64,000 bases of DNA from Chinchilla lanigera (Eukaryota; Chordata; Mammalia; Rodentia; Chinchillidae). Below are positions 45,926 to 58,440 of this stretch, in pieces. The translations under genes and the position numbers were made by a program. Each line of letters begins with the position of its first letter. The first letter of the stretch is position 1. The stretch spans positions 9,570,226 to 9,634,225 of the forward strand of contig NW_004955402.1 of the NCBI RefSeq assembly GCF_000276665.1, written 5' to 3'. The notes under the pieces were generated by a model. The model was given only the letters and a program-made list of their open reading frames with translations. It did not search any database and was not told where the DNA came from.

Positions 45926-46654
45926 TTCTCATCTCTTTGGGAACTACGGTCCTTCATAACACTGAATAAAACCTGGTGCCCTCACATCACACCACGTCAC
46001 GTCACACATATGCGATGCCTCATGAACAAATCTCTGTACCCAGCTATTTCTGCATCCAGTTTCTATTTGCTTAATGACAACTATACTCTCTGAAAAAGAG
46101 TTTTAGTAATATATGAAGACATCTTCAGCCACCAGATTTACTATTTACTATGAGAAGATGGGAAACCGTTTCTTTCTAAACGGCTCTTGAGGAATGCAAG
46201 TATAACAAAGCGAGGGGGAAAAAAGCATGTTCCTCTTCAGTGACCCATGCTGACTAGACCCTCCTACCCATCCTTCCAAATTGTAGCAGTTAGGATTCCA
46301 CCCGGTACACAACAAATAGGAAGAGCTGTTCCCTTTTAAAACAACAGATGTTCAAAGAAGTGGAGGGCCACATAAATCCGGTCACAAAACCAAGCATACG
46401 CATTTCGCTTCAGCTGACTGATCTCTTGAGAGTATAACTTGTTGACTCACTCATGACCCAGAGGCATAACAAGAGTACACTACGTATATACACCACTTAC
46501 AGATACGTCAGCATGTCTGATCTTCATGCAAACAGATTGCCCTTCTTTAGAAACAAGGAAAGTAGGGCTCAGGGTGAGTATATCCCATTGCCCAGACAAT
46601 TTCAAAAAAGCAAATCTGATCAGGTTCTTTGTCTTTGGTTTGCTTGTTTGTTTG

Positions 46655-46768
46655 TGTTTGTTTTTTAAACATGCCTAAGCTGGTCTCAAACTTGTGGACT
46701 CAAGCAATTCCCCTTGCCTCAGGCTCCCAGGTGGCTGGGATTGTGGGCGTACACTGCACCTGGCTTAG
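46655..46768 (-). mobile_element. B1/Alu-like SINE remnant
   Basis: AAGCTGGTCTCAAACTTGTG, CTTGCCTCAGGCTCCCAGGT, GGCTGGGATTGTGGGCGTAC. Confidence 0.75.
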
Positions 46769-47326
46769 TTCTCTATTCTTAGGTCCGTTCAATCCAAATG
46801 TATCCTTCGCTTCACCCCACCTTAAATTCTTCCCAGGATCCCAACCGCCGCCGTTGGAACGCACATGGAAGGGCAGTGGGCCCACTGGGTTTCAACCCCG
46901 AACATCACCTCCAGCCCTCCCTTGCCCATCTGCTCAGCAGACAGAACACATCACCAGCACCTTTCGCCGTGCTCTGTCTGACCTCCATGCTCTACCTGGG
47001 TTCGCTCACCGCCTTCTTTACCTGGGAAGCACCACCTTTACGACAGCTCGAGCATCATTCTTGGGGTCATTTCCCAGCATACCTGCCCGACTGATTCCTC
47101 TCTCCTTCCATGCCAAAAGGTTGTACCAAGTGCTCTGAGGGATACAGGGGGAAACGCCCTCATTGGAATAGGTGACCTACAGGCTCATGGAAAGGCTTGA
47201 AACTAACTCAAGAGAAAGGCTGATGTGGCCGGTCAGTTAGGAAATCTTAAAAGAACTAAAGAGTGAGAAAAGCCGACCAAGAGGAATGAAGAAACTCACA
47301 TTGTGAACAGTTTGGTGTATGTAAAT

Positions 47327-47674
47327 ATATACAGCCATCCCTCAGAATCCGTGGAGTGGGGGACGGGTTCCAGAACTCCCTGTAGATACCAGTCTCCAAG
47401 GATGCTCAAGTTCCTTGCATATGTAAGACGGCATAGGATTTGCCAACAACCCAGGCACATCCTCCCGTATACTTAAATCATCTCTAAATTACAATACCTA
47501 ATATAATGTAAATGCTATTTGAATATTTGTTGTGCTGTATTGTTTAGACAATGACAAGAACAAGGTCTGTACATGTTCAATGCAGACACAATTTCTTTTT
47601 CTCCAATATTTCAATCCACAATTGGTTGAATAGACAGATGGAGGACCCATGGATACCAGGGAAAAACTATATAT
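47327..47674. mobile_element. Tigger-like MITE, near complete
   Basis: The left end CAGCCATCCCTCAGAATCCG pairs with the reverse complement of the right end (CATGGATACCAGGGAAAAAC). The element is flanked by TATA-type sequence, as expected for TA target sites. Same family as 11755-12058. No transposase is present. Confidence 0.65.
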
Positions 47675-49531
47675 CAAGATGAATGGAAGATGAGAGAAAG
47701 GAGTCAGTGGTAAACCTAACTCATTCTGCTTACCAAAATATGGCCCAGAGCCAGGGAAAAACTTTAGAAGCTTGTTCTAAGAGTCATTGTGATGAGGAAT
47801 CTCAATTCTTACTATCATACGCAACAGGTTTAGAAGTATGAGCAAACTTTTCAAGCTAAGAAGTTTTTCTCTTATTGTTCCATTTTCCTGGGAAGAATCC
47901 TTTAATGGCATGGCATCATACTTATCTTCTAAATCACAAAGCAGATGCTGACAACATTTTGCTCCCCTTATCCACCTTCTTCCTCTCTTACATATCCTTG
48001 TTCAAATCAGTATACACCCTGCCCAGGTATACCAGATGGCCAAAGTCCAGAGGGAAAACAAGTCTAAGTTCATTGCTCAGTTTGCCCTGGATTTTTCATT
48101 TTTCAGTGAGTGAGGCTATGAATGAACTCTCCCAGTCAGCCCTGTATGCCATGGCCAGGATTATATCCAGGTCCCAGTCTTCTCCAAGGACTCATTAGCC
48201 CCGAGTATGTAAGGCAGTGATCGCTCTGCAACCCGGGTAGAGTCAGCTTCCAGACCTGGAACTTCTTCCAACAATTCATCCGGACAGCTCATTAAGTGGG
48301 CTTAGCCAAAGGGTCTCAAGTTAGTCCCCTGGGCCAGGAATGGAAAATTGTCCTTTGGCCGGTCTTCCAATATCTGCTGCCAGAGCTTGCTGTATTATTT
48401 AATCATCATTCACAGTGCCCCACTGAATCACTGCTGGAAGCTTCAGTGAGTTAGAAGATTCTTAAAAAGCTTTTGCCATGGAGCAAAGAAGCTGGGCCAG
48501 GCACAACATAAATAAGTACCAAGTGCTCCGCACAAGCCATGGCAGCATCCCCTGTGGGTTAGGAATTTGACATATACTACTCAAAGAAACAGAAGAACAG
48601 ATGGGTCAAGTTACTATCCCAGGACCTCGGGTTTGAATCCAAGTCACCTTGCCTCCTCTCTGCCATGCTGTCTCCCACGCTTTACCAGTGACTTTATCAG
48701 CACCCCGGGCCTTCTGCGTTGCCTTTCTTTCCCCATGGCCATAAGAAATCAAAAGAACCCTTCCTTTCTAACAGAAGCAGGGAGATAGTGTAGGAATCGT
48801 TATCTGCTGGCTTTGCAAGTTTGGGTTAGCTCAGCAGGTTGCAGAGGTTTAATTTTATCAGTTATCCTCCCACTGACTCATACACCATCAGTACTGTGCT
48901 TGTTCTTTATCCTTCCCTGTAGAACTTAAAATATCATTAAAACTAAGAATTCAAGGGAGACTGTTGGTTTCCACCTGTCCTGATAAGGCTGAGATTTCCA
49001 TTTTGAATTTTTAGAGTACAAGATCAAGGATATTTCAACAGCATTCTTTTCAACAAGACTAAACAAACAGAAAAACATTGTATTTTTGATTAGTATTAGA
49101 AAAGTTACATATGATTTCCATTAGCTATGTGAGAAATAGCGATTGCAAAGGAAAAATGTGTTCTATCATTTACTGGAAGCTCAAATTCTAAAAGTACAAA
49201 CTTTGACTAAGAGACTCATAAAAATATCCATAACAGGGGAAAATATACAAATCAGGGATTAAAAAATATCTTCCTATTCATTTTTAAATTCTCAGGACCT
49301 TTTTATATGTGTACAATTTACACTTATTACAAGTATTATGAATAAAGAGTGCTTATGATGCTATATAAGACCTATAAAATTCAAAATTATTAAAAACCCA
49401 CACAGTTTTTTTGTATTTCTAAGAAGCTGACTGACCTTTTTTTTTTTTTGGTATATTCGATTTAGTAAATAAGGAAAAAATAGCATAATGGTTTAAATAG
49501 CAAATAAAGAATAACATTTTAAATAATAAAA

Positions 49532-49697
49532 TAGCTGGGCTTGGTGTCGCATGCCTGTAATCCCAGCACTCGGGAGGCTGAGGCAGGAGGATCATTGTGA
49601 GTTTGAGACCAGCCTGGGCTACAAAGTGAGCTCAGAGCCAGCCTGAACTGCATAGCAAGACCCTGTCTCAAAAAAAGAGACAATAATAATAATAAAA
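49532..49697 (+). mobile_element. B1-type SINE
   Basis: AGCTGGGCTTGGTGTCGCATG, CACTCGGGAGGCTGAGGCAG, duplicated AGCCTGGGCTACAAAGTGAG / AGCCTGAACTGCATAGCAAG, and an A-rich tail. Confidence 0.95.
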
Positions 49698-52684
49698 GCA
49701 CCACAGCAGTCCTCTCACTGTCAGGGTGTGGCTTCCACATCCATGGATGTCCAGAGAGGTCTAGTTTGGCAAAACTGCCCTACGTTAAGTCGCTGAGCCC
49801 TCTGGTCTAATGCAGTGGAGGGCTTTGGAACCCATCTGGCCCAGGTGTGAACCCTGCCCTCTGCCTCTGCCTCGCTGTGGGATGCATTCAGACAGGAGGC
49901 AAACAGCCCTCCCTGCCCCGCAGGCCCCCAGCTGGCTTAAAGAACAAGCCCTGGCTCTGCCTGTCCCTCCAACATTACTTGTCCCTCCGCTAGAGGGAGA
50001 TTGCTTCGTCAGTTATCTCCGTGAGACCACTTTCCAAAAACTGGACAGGGTTGACATGGGAAAAGAACTAGGATTCTGGTGTCTGTGCTCCCTTAGACCA
50101 GTAAATGCTGGGAAAAAAAGCTTTACCTCCTCCTGGGTTGTGTCTACATTTAGATATCAAAGTAGAAGTTCCTGTCATTTCGTATTAGTTATAGATTTGG
50201 TTGCTGAAATGAAAACCCAGAATACCCAAAGCCGAAAACAGATGGAGGCTTCTTTCCCCTGCATCTGACCGTAAAGACATAGGGTCTGAGGGAGCCACAC
50301 GCCTGCTGTCTGGTTGCTCTGCCATCCCTTGGCTGGACCCTGGTTTTCATGGTCCAGCAGGACCAGCCATTCCACAGTTGACCCAGCAAACACAAGGAAC
50401 AGACAGGAAATGAAACTCCTCTCTTGAGCAGAAAGCACATATCTCATTTCCACTTACATTGCCTTACTCAGATCATCAGATTGCCTCACCTAATTGTAAG
50501 GGAACTGGGAAAGCCTTTGGTTGGGAAATACAGTCATAGACCAAGCTAAACATGTTATTACTACGATGGGAAGAATGCATATTGTGAGAAGGAAATATAA
50601 ACAGATGCAACATCCCAGTGACCTACACAAATCCTCCCCCTGCACAACACATTCTGCACCTGACCCTCCCACCAAGACTTGGGCGGATCCCATTCCTCAT
50701 ACCTCCCCATACCTACTCCTTTGCCTCACAGCCTGGCAGCACCCTCATTCCCATATAAGGAGTGTACTTTTCTGCCCCTTGACTTGGGTTTGGCCATGCA
50801 ATGTGTTTTGGGCATTATTAGCAGATAGGACATAACTAGAGCCTGTAGAAGCACTACCTTCACCAGAGGAGCTGCCCCCGGGGAGCTGCCGCTCTCCAGC
50901 TTGGGCCCTAGAATGAACACACAGGGTCAAAATTGCCATGGCCAAGACAGACTCATGATGAGCAGGAGAGGCACCCAGCTGGGTTCAGCTGGGATCAGGG
51001 ACCCCATAGGCCTGTGAAGATAAATGTTAGCATTATACACACATTCTACTGGGATTTGAGGGCTGTTCATCACACAGCATTATTAGGGCAAAAGCTAACT
51101 GACACACTCCTTGGGCTCTAACCCAGCAGCTGTCCATTGGGTTATTTTTGGTTTGTCCCTTCAGATCCCTTTTCCATCCTTCTCACTGTTCTCTGGAGAG
51201 GTCGATCTTTATGGGTACTGTTAGTGTCTAGCTCCCAGGTGGGTTTGGACATGAATATTCTTGATAAGAAGGAGAGAGTGAAGTTGGAGTACTTATCTCC
51301 CTGGCTTTCTCCAGGGATCCAGGTCACCAGAGATCTAGGTTATATTCTTCTACCAAAGGGCATGGCTCCTGTCAGGTGGCCCAGCTGTCTCTCTGGTCCA
51401 GCGGTGGCAACTTCCTCTTGCTAATAATGTTCACGGCCACCAGGAGCCCAAGATCCTGCACTATTCTTGTTTTCCCTGAATCTTGCCTGCATCTTTGCCA
51501 AATGCTCCTTTCACACAGTGTCCTTACCTTCCCAGTTTGAGTGTGCCATCTCCTTCCTGTTGGACACTGACCGACCCAGGTACACTCTGCCCACCTCTGG
51601 TGGTCATCTTATCCCTGGTCTTCACTCTGCCACCAAAGCATGTCTTCCTCCTCCTGTGGCCAAACACAACCCCTCTTTCAAGGCACATTTCATGTCTTCC
51701 CTCTTCCAGGACACCTTCTCTACAGTCTCTGGTGCCCAATGGGCATCCCCCAAGATCCATCACCTGCACCACAGCATCAAGGCTTTGCTCCACACCAAAG
51801 CACAGTAGCCTGCAACCTGCGTTGTAGGAGCTCCGAGGTCCTGGGAGAGGGCCCAGCGATTGTGAGGAGAGGGCTTACGGGCCGGGTGGAATTCTACTTC
51901 CTAGAAAGTTTCCATGTTCACATCAGATAAGTGATTTCACTAAACTCTACAGTTTTAGAAAAAGTTCACACATTTTAATATACAAGTCTTCAGCTATTTG
52001 TCTATGTAAACTTTATCTACTCAAGATGAATTTAAATACCTCCCAAATCAAGAATTATGTTCTGCCTTTGTTACGGGGCATGCGACAGGGACCCTACTGG
52101 CTGAATGATGAGGATGGATGGAGAGGTGGGTGGATGGATGGGCGGGCGGGCAGGCTTTGGTTGTCATTGCAAACAGTTTCTTCACGAGTTCTACCCCTCC
52201 TCATAGTCTACAAAAACATACCTTTGCTTTTACATGATCCTACTGCAAGTGTCTCTCTGCACCTCAACCAAACTCCCAGTGGCCGACTAACGGAGGCTGA
52301 AGGTCAGCAAGGATGTGGGGCAGGCTCTGGAGCTGGGATATAGGATCTGGAGCTGCCAGCCGCACTCTGCACCTTGTGAGCGGAGAGGAGTAGGAGGAAC
52401 AGCACAAAAGTCTGTGAGTGGAGAGGAGTAGGAGGAGCAGCACAAAGGTCTGATGCAGTGGGAAACTTTACTCAAACACACAGAAAGCAAGAATCTTCAG
52501 TGAACTTGCAAATATATCTCTAAAGATTTCTAATTTCTATCTCTCCCCAAATTGTCCTGTCTCTACTTTCACTGTGGTATTCATGGGTAGTAAAATAAAT
52601 TTTTTTTTCCTCTTGTTTCATTAGTATATGCAGTTACCACCTTGTACACTGTAGCATTCACACTGCCTGGTTTCTGATGATGAT

Positions 52685-53190
52685 AACAACTTATTTTTAT
52701 TTTTTAAAAAATTTTTTAAAGAGTAAAAAAAGGATAACATAATAATAGGGGGGACTTACCAAATCACAGACAAAGTGGTAGGAAATTACAATGGTTATTG
52801 TTTTACATATTGTTATCTACAAGATAGTTTCTCAGGAAAACAAATAGACAAATAATAGTGAGTTACAGACAAAAGAGGTAGGAGATTATCAATAGCTGTT
52901 GTACTACACTTTGGTATCTTCAAAGTGCCTTCTAAAGAAAATAAATAGAGCTATACATGAGTGACCAATTGAATAATCATTAACTATTCTCAATGGTTGT
53001 TGTAGGAAATACATAATAATAAATATACATCCATTTATGAAATAGGATAGGAACAATACAAACATTACAGAGTTATGGATAGATTAGTAGGAAAGTATCA
53101 ATAGCTGCTGTAATACAAGGTGGTATCTTCGAAGTGGTTTCTCAGGAAGACAGAGATATGCAAGAAAGATCTAACAGTAGTTACAGCCTA
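52685..53190 (-). mobile_element. L1 3' UTR-like fragment with internal repeats
   Basis: It resembles the 3' UTR of the L1 at 16517 (TTACATATTGTTATCTACAA against TTACATATTGCTATCCTCAA) after a T/A-rich start. It contains three diverged copies of a ~70-base unit beginning at 52779, 52879 and 53088. No target-site duplication is visible. Confidence 0.55.
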
Positions 53191-53196
53191 AGGGTT

Positions 53197-54110
53197 GTTA
53201 AAAATAGCGTATTACCTCCTCACCAGTGACTCCTTTCACTGAGGTGTGACGGCTGGAAGGAAGGCCAGGATTGAAAAGAAGGACCGAGAGACTTGCACCT
53301 GTGTTTAGCAACAGGCTGTTTTCTTTTTCCTCTATAGTCATGATTACCTGGGGCTCCTCCATGGAGATGACAGTCTGGCCAGAGGGAGAAGGCAGAGATG
53401 CCCCAGGCCCCCTCATTCCTTTTGGACTAACTGGAAGAGTGGGTCTGAGCTCTGGGGCCTCTGCTTCAGAGAGCAAACCGATCTCCAGTGATCACCTTTG
53501 CATTCAGGGCATGGCCCATGGGGCCTCTTAGGGCAGTTCCTCTTGAGGTGGCCTGGCTTTTAATAGCAGTAGCAGATGAATGCAGTCATCAAGTTCTTCT
53601 TTGGGCCCCAGGAATCAGACTTAGGGTCTGTTTCTCTTAGTGCTGCAGCAAAAGCAGCTGCTTTTTCTCGGTCTCTTTGTTTTGTCTCCTTGGCCTCCTC
53701 CGCGTCACAGCTATAGAATACTGAGGAGGCAATTCTTACTAATATCTCAAGTGAGCCATCTGGGGTGAAAGCCATTTTTTGTAGCTTTTCCTCTCCAGCC
53801 TCCCATCACACTGGGAACCCACAACCAGTTAGTGTCCTCTCCCCCACTGTCAGCACAGACAGCAGGGATCTTGCTGCAGACCTCCCTGGACCTCCATGTG
53901 TTTCTCCACCACAGCCTGTACTGTCAGGGGAAGAATGGCTTCAAGGGGATCTCCCCAAGTATTGTACAAGGTCCTCCTGGTTTACAGCTTCCAAATGGCT
54001 CTCATGATTCCAGTCCACTAGACCTCTGACTCTTTCAGGCTTAGTCTGTATTCTCATGTTCTCCGAGTCCTTGTTCAGCAGCTGCTCCTCTGCTAACTCT
54101 GGACATTTCT
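53197..54110 (-). pseudogene. Degraded gammaretrovirus-like endogenous retrovirus: gag C-terminus, nucleocapsid and protease
   Basis: On the minus strand, from higher to lower coordinates: a charged KETKQRDREKAAAFAAALRE-type segment as at the end of gammaretroviral capsid; a broken CCHC zinc knuckle; a second Cys/His motif with CPEC..HW; then a protease-like frame (53198-53476) of 92 codons with the active-site context. Breaks: a TAA stop (53560-53562) inside the first zinc knuckle, a different frame for the protease, and an active-site triplet that reads Asn-Thr-Gly (53303-53305 for Asn) instead of Asp-Thr/Ser-Gly, so the protease would be dead. Further stops lie in gag near 53920-54000. There is no polymerase or envelope beside it and no LTR is directly attached. 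This is an old class I ERV fragment, not functional. Confidence 0.75.
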
Positions 54111-54439
54111 GGTTCTCAACGTCAGGGGCAAGAGTGACCCGTTGTGTGGCATGTATTCACAGGGGTTTCTTCATGTCAGAATGATTCATGCACATCTGCG
54201 GGTGAGCCTCCGCAGCTAGTGCATGGTGGGCCAATTGTATCATTGCTTCTCTGTGCAGGCCGGCACTCCCCTCCACACAGCTTCCCAGGTGCCAGGGGCA
54301 CATTTTTAAATACCAGTTTGCTGTACCTCTATTTGGGCAGTACCATATGAAAAGACACTGCTTTTCCTCCAAATGTAAAATTTGGGATTTGTTTAAAAAA
54401 AATAATCTGGATTTCAGGTCCCATAAGACATTGCTTAAA

Positions 54440-54608
54440 GCCAGGCATGGTGGCACCCACTTGTAATCCCAGCATTTTGGGAGGTGGGGGCACAAGGATT
54501 GCCAGTTCAAAGCCAGCCTGGCCAATGTAGTGAGACTCTGTCTCAAAAAAGTAAAAAAGGCTGAGAATGTAACTCAGTGCAAAGGCTCCAGGTTCCATCC
54601 TCAAGATA
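54440..54608 (+). mobile_element. B1-ID dimeric SINE
   Basis: B1 (GCCAGGCATGGTGGCACCCA..GTGAGACTCTGTCTC) joined by an A-rich linker to ID (GGCTGAGAATGTAACTCAGT..CAGGTTCCATCCTCAAG). Confidence 0.82.
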
Positions 54609-54636
54609 GAAAAAAGAAGAAAAAGAAAGGAAGGAA

Positions 54637-54778
54637 GGGGCTGGGCATAGTGACACATGCCTGTAATCCCAGCACTCAGGAGGCTGAGGCAGGAGGATGG
54701 TCACGAGCTCGAGGCCAGCCTGGGCTACAAGGTCAGCCTGAACTGCATAGCAAGATCCTGTATCAAAAAAACAAAAAA

Positions 54779-54818
<40 letters not shown>
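54637..54818 (+). mobile_element. B1-type SINE with long poly-A
   Basis: GGGGCTGGGCATAGTGACAC, GAGGCTGAGGCAGGAGGATG, AACTGCATAGCAAGATCCTG and about 38 A. Confidence 0.95.
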
Positions 54819-55010
54819 GAAAGTGAGGAAGGGAAAATGGACAAATGAAAGAAATTGAAGCTGTACAGAGAGATAACCATTTTATATCAAAACTTCAGCT
54901 ATTTTAACTTCATAACTACAGCTTCAATGGGTGAAGGATACAGGGAGTTCTGAGTCAACAGGCACAAAGAACAATGACTAAGGGACTCCAGTGTTTCTTC
55001 ATTAGAAATG

Positions 55011-55062
55011 GGTGGATGGACGGACGGACGGACAGGCAGATGGATGGACAGACAATGGAGAC
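55011..55062 (+). repeat. (GGAC/GGAT)n simple repeat
   Basis: GGATGGACGGACGGACGGAC and further GGAT/GGAC/AGAC variants. Confidence 0.85.
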
Positions 55063-55418
55063 AGAGAGACAGCCAGTGGACACCTGTTGCTTTTCCACCT
55101 AGAATCCATCTGGATGAGCCTTTTGCTGTGGAGAACACAGCCCTGTATCTCCTCCTAAGCCCTCCCTCTCAGCCAAGCCTGAGTCTTGGATCATGACTGG
55201 TTAGGAGGTGCTGACTGCACCACACAAAGTTGTTGGGGTATGAAAAAATAAATCACCTGCTCATAATCACTTGTGCTCACTTTTCAGCTCTGTGCCTGTG
55301 CTTTCTGGAAATGACAGAGCCCTCGAAATTTCCTTTTCCTGTTTTCAATTCCCATTACAGACCACAAGACTCCATGAGTTGTATTTCCTAGAGTCTACAG
55401 TAAGAATTGGCTCTGTCT

Positions 55419-55735
55419 TACTTTCTTCTCATTGCTGAGACAAAATACCCAACACCAAAGTTAAAAGAAACATTTATTTAGCTCACAGCCTATAGAAGTT
55501 TCAGTCCATACTTGGATGCCTCCAAGGCAGGGTGGTAAATGGCAGAAGGGTAACCATTCACAGCAGTGGAAGACAGCAAAAGCAACAAGAGGGGGTGAGA
55601 GAGAGCCTCTGTCTGTCCCTTATGTTGCATGCAGGCCACCCATCCTGCCGTGGGGGGAGCACTCACACCCTTAATCCCAGCATTGGACCTTGAATCAATC
55701 ACAAACTCTAGATTCACTCATCTCTGAAAAAGCCT
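55419..55735 (-). mobile_element. MaLR-type LTR, antisense
   Basis: TTCTCATTGCTGAGACAAAA, CATTTATTTAGCTCACAGCC, and an ending near CAATCACAAACTCTAGATTC are the antisense arrangement of MaLR LTRs. Confidence 0.6.
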
Positions 55736-56389
55736 AAAACTGCATGAGGCTTTGGGGGTACATCTAGACACAAACCAGAACCTTGGCACCTTGGCCCACC
55801 AACCCAGGCATTTGGGATCATTGCTTTCCTTCTCCTGAGTGGACAATTTTCCTTCCTCTTCTGCTGGCTCACTGATGGGCACCCTGGGACAATGAGCACC
55901 TAGGGAGACCACATCAAGGGGTCCAGGCATCCAACACATTATCTAAATACAGGTTCCTTTTCAGCAGGGCAAGCTTGGCCCAGTGAGCTGAAACCACCAT
56001 GGGAAGAGATGTGATCTCTGGCGTCAGCAGGGTTGTCCACTGTCTGAACATCTGGAAGAGGCATGGAGTCTCATCCTTGCAGGTCCAACCCCCAGCTGTT
56101 TGAGAAATGCTCTCATACCAAGGGATTCCTTTTGTTATGCCTCGGGAAGAGAATGCCACTTCTTATAAATAAAAGAAACAATCCCCAAGATAAGCCTTTG
56201 GCAGATCATATCCCAGACCTTACTGCTCAGTATGTCTTCTAAGAGGAGCCTCGCATTCTCTCTGGGCCTTTGCTGACTGACACATGGTCTTATCACAGGT
56301 GGGAAGGCGAATCTTGCTCCTAACACTCTCACCAAAGCACAGACCAAACCCTTCCTTTAACTGTCACAGCAGAGCTAAAATTACAAGGA

Positions 56390-56615
56390 CTGAGGCCAGC
56401 TTTCTGCGTGGCCTTTGCTCTGAGTGGTTGGGTCCTACCTAATCTCCTCTCATAAGGACACAAGTCGTAGGGATGAGGGCCCATTCATGTGTCCTCACTT
56501 TAACTTCACTACCTTTTTTTAAAGGCCCCGTCTTCACATAGAGCTGCACTCTGAGGTACTAGGGTTAAGACTTCGACACTGGAACTGGCTTGAGGGTAGG
56601 GTACAGTGCAGCCCA
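56390..56615 (-). mobile_element. MLT1-type LTR fragment
   Basis: AATCTCCTCTCATAAGGACA, GGGCCCATTCATGTGTCCTC, TTTAACTTCACTACC and CACTCTGAGGTACTAGGGTT. Confidence 0.72.
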
Positions 56616-57726
56616 TAACACCACACCTCTTTCACTGCCAGCCAATGGCTACTTCTGACATTTGATTAAAAATGTTAAGGACAGCTGGCATGTGCTCCTC
56701 AGGACCCCTGCTACCCATTCAAGTGTCTGTCTGTGCCTTTACCAACACACCCCTTTGTTGAAGGAGCTCCTCTTGGCCTGGGACTCCCTCCAGAGCCCCT
56801 GCTCTCCCCCTGCTTCATCACCGGAACTGATTCACTGCCCACTTTGAACCACTGTCACATCGCGTCCTATGATGGGGACCTTCCAGAGCTTTCAGTGATG
56901 CCAAAAGCCCACTGCAGCGCACGTGCCATAGGTTTACCGCCACTGGCCTAGAACATGCCACTCCGAGAGCCCTTCTTTTGTATGCTCGGCCTCTTCCTTT
57001 CTACTCATTCCTTCCCTTCCCCTCAGTGTATTTCATTTCAAATGAAATAAAAAGGGAAATATTAGAATTTTCTCCTTCCTCCTTGAACCACCACCCTTCC
57101 TCCTCTTGTCACCAGGATACGTCTTGAAACAATGGCCCAGTCCTACCACTGCCACTTCTCCTCTATCCTCTCACTCCTTCATCTCCTGCAGACCAGGTAC
57201 ACACTGTCCTCTTGTAAAACAAAGTGCCCCTGTGGTCATCACTGACCCCCTGAGTATCTGTGGAAATTAAAACTAGGAAACACAGGTAAAGCATTTAGAG
57301 CCGAGGCTTTGGCCCTCCTAAGTGGTCCCCAAGGAAACTACATACAATGCTAGAATCCTGCCCTGGCCTCATTTCTTTCCGTCATACTGATCATAACTTT
57401 GTGCCTCCGCCCACAGAGATGCTCTCAGGGCCCAGACCACCTCTACCAGCAGCAACAGCACAAATTTTCAGGAGTGACTCCTCAGGACTCAAGGTCTGTG
57501 CCAAATGGTCCTCCCTGTATGAACTCATTGCTGCACTGGGCAGACGCTAGCCCACAGAAAAGGAAGCACACGGGCGGACACAGCATGCTGCTCCTCTTTC
57601 TAACCCATTCTGTCAACACACATCCAAGACACACATCCTCTTTGTCCTCTCACTGTCCCTTCTTTGTGGTGCTCTGAAGAATTAAGCCATCCTTTCACTG
57701 ACTCACTACTTCCTTCTCACAGTCTG

Positions 57727-58440
57727 ATTCCATTTCCGGTTGCTGTAAAAGAATACTTGGGACCGAGTGCCACAGTTTAGGTCTTGAGTTTCCCATAAAG
57801 GCCAGAGTGTGGAACATTTAAGAGGTGGAACCTCGCAGATCTTCCAGGCACTAGGAGTGCATCCTTGAAGAGGTTCCGGGATCCGGTCTCTTCTCTTTCA
57901 CTTCCTGGCTGTGAAGTCATTTTTTGCAAAATGGCCGCCTTCCCGTGTGAATTCCATGTCGCACTGCCACAGGCTCCAAATTAACAAGACCAACTGATGA
58001 CGGACTGAAGCCTGTGAAACTGGAGCCAAAACAAAACGTTTCTCTTTAAAAATTGTAAAGACCTCAGGTGTTTGTTGCAATAACACAAGGCTAACATACT
58101 GGATAATTTATAAAGGAAGGAGGTTTATATTGGCCCACGGTTCTGCAGGGTAGACGTCCAAGAGCAAGTTGCTGGCATCTGCATCTGGGAAGGGCCTTGT
58201 GCGGCCTCATAACACAGCAGAAAAGCTACAGGGCAGGCAGGCATAGGTGGACGAGGCAAAACACCAGAACTGACCTCGCTTTACCAGCCCACTTTAGTGG
58301 TAACATATCTAGTTCCGTGAGAAAGGCATTAATCCCTCTTAATGACCTAATCACCTTTTAAAGTTCTTACCTCCTGATACCACTGCAGTGATGATCCATT
58401 TTGACAGGAGTTCAGAGCAACCAGACCATAGTCAAATCAC
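57727..58440 (-). mobile_element. MaLR-type LTR interrupted by a second LTR
   Basis: The left part 57727-57767 (TTCCATTTCCGGTTGCTGTA..) continues at 58097 (GGATAATTTATAAAGGAAGG..) and runs to a GATCCATTTTGACAGGAGTT end. The interruption is the LTR 57768-58096. Confidence 0.68.
57768..58096 (+). mobile_element. MaLR-type solo LTR nested in the antisense LTR
   Basis: 329 bp starting TG and ending CA, with the GTGAAACTGGAGCCAAAACA and CACAAGGCTAACA end motifs shared with the LTR at 29188. Flanks ACCGAG / ACTGGA look like a diverged short duplication. Confidence 0.65.

Noticed and set aside
51467..51830. Two overlapping 113-114 codon + strand frames
   Set aside because: Two frames of equal length in the same place, no family resemblance; likely chance or old repeat.
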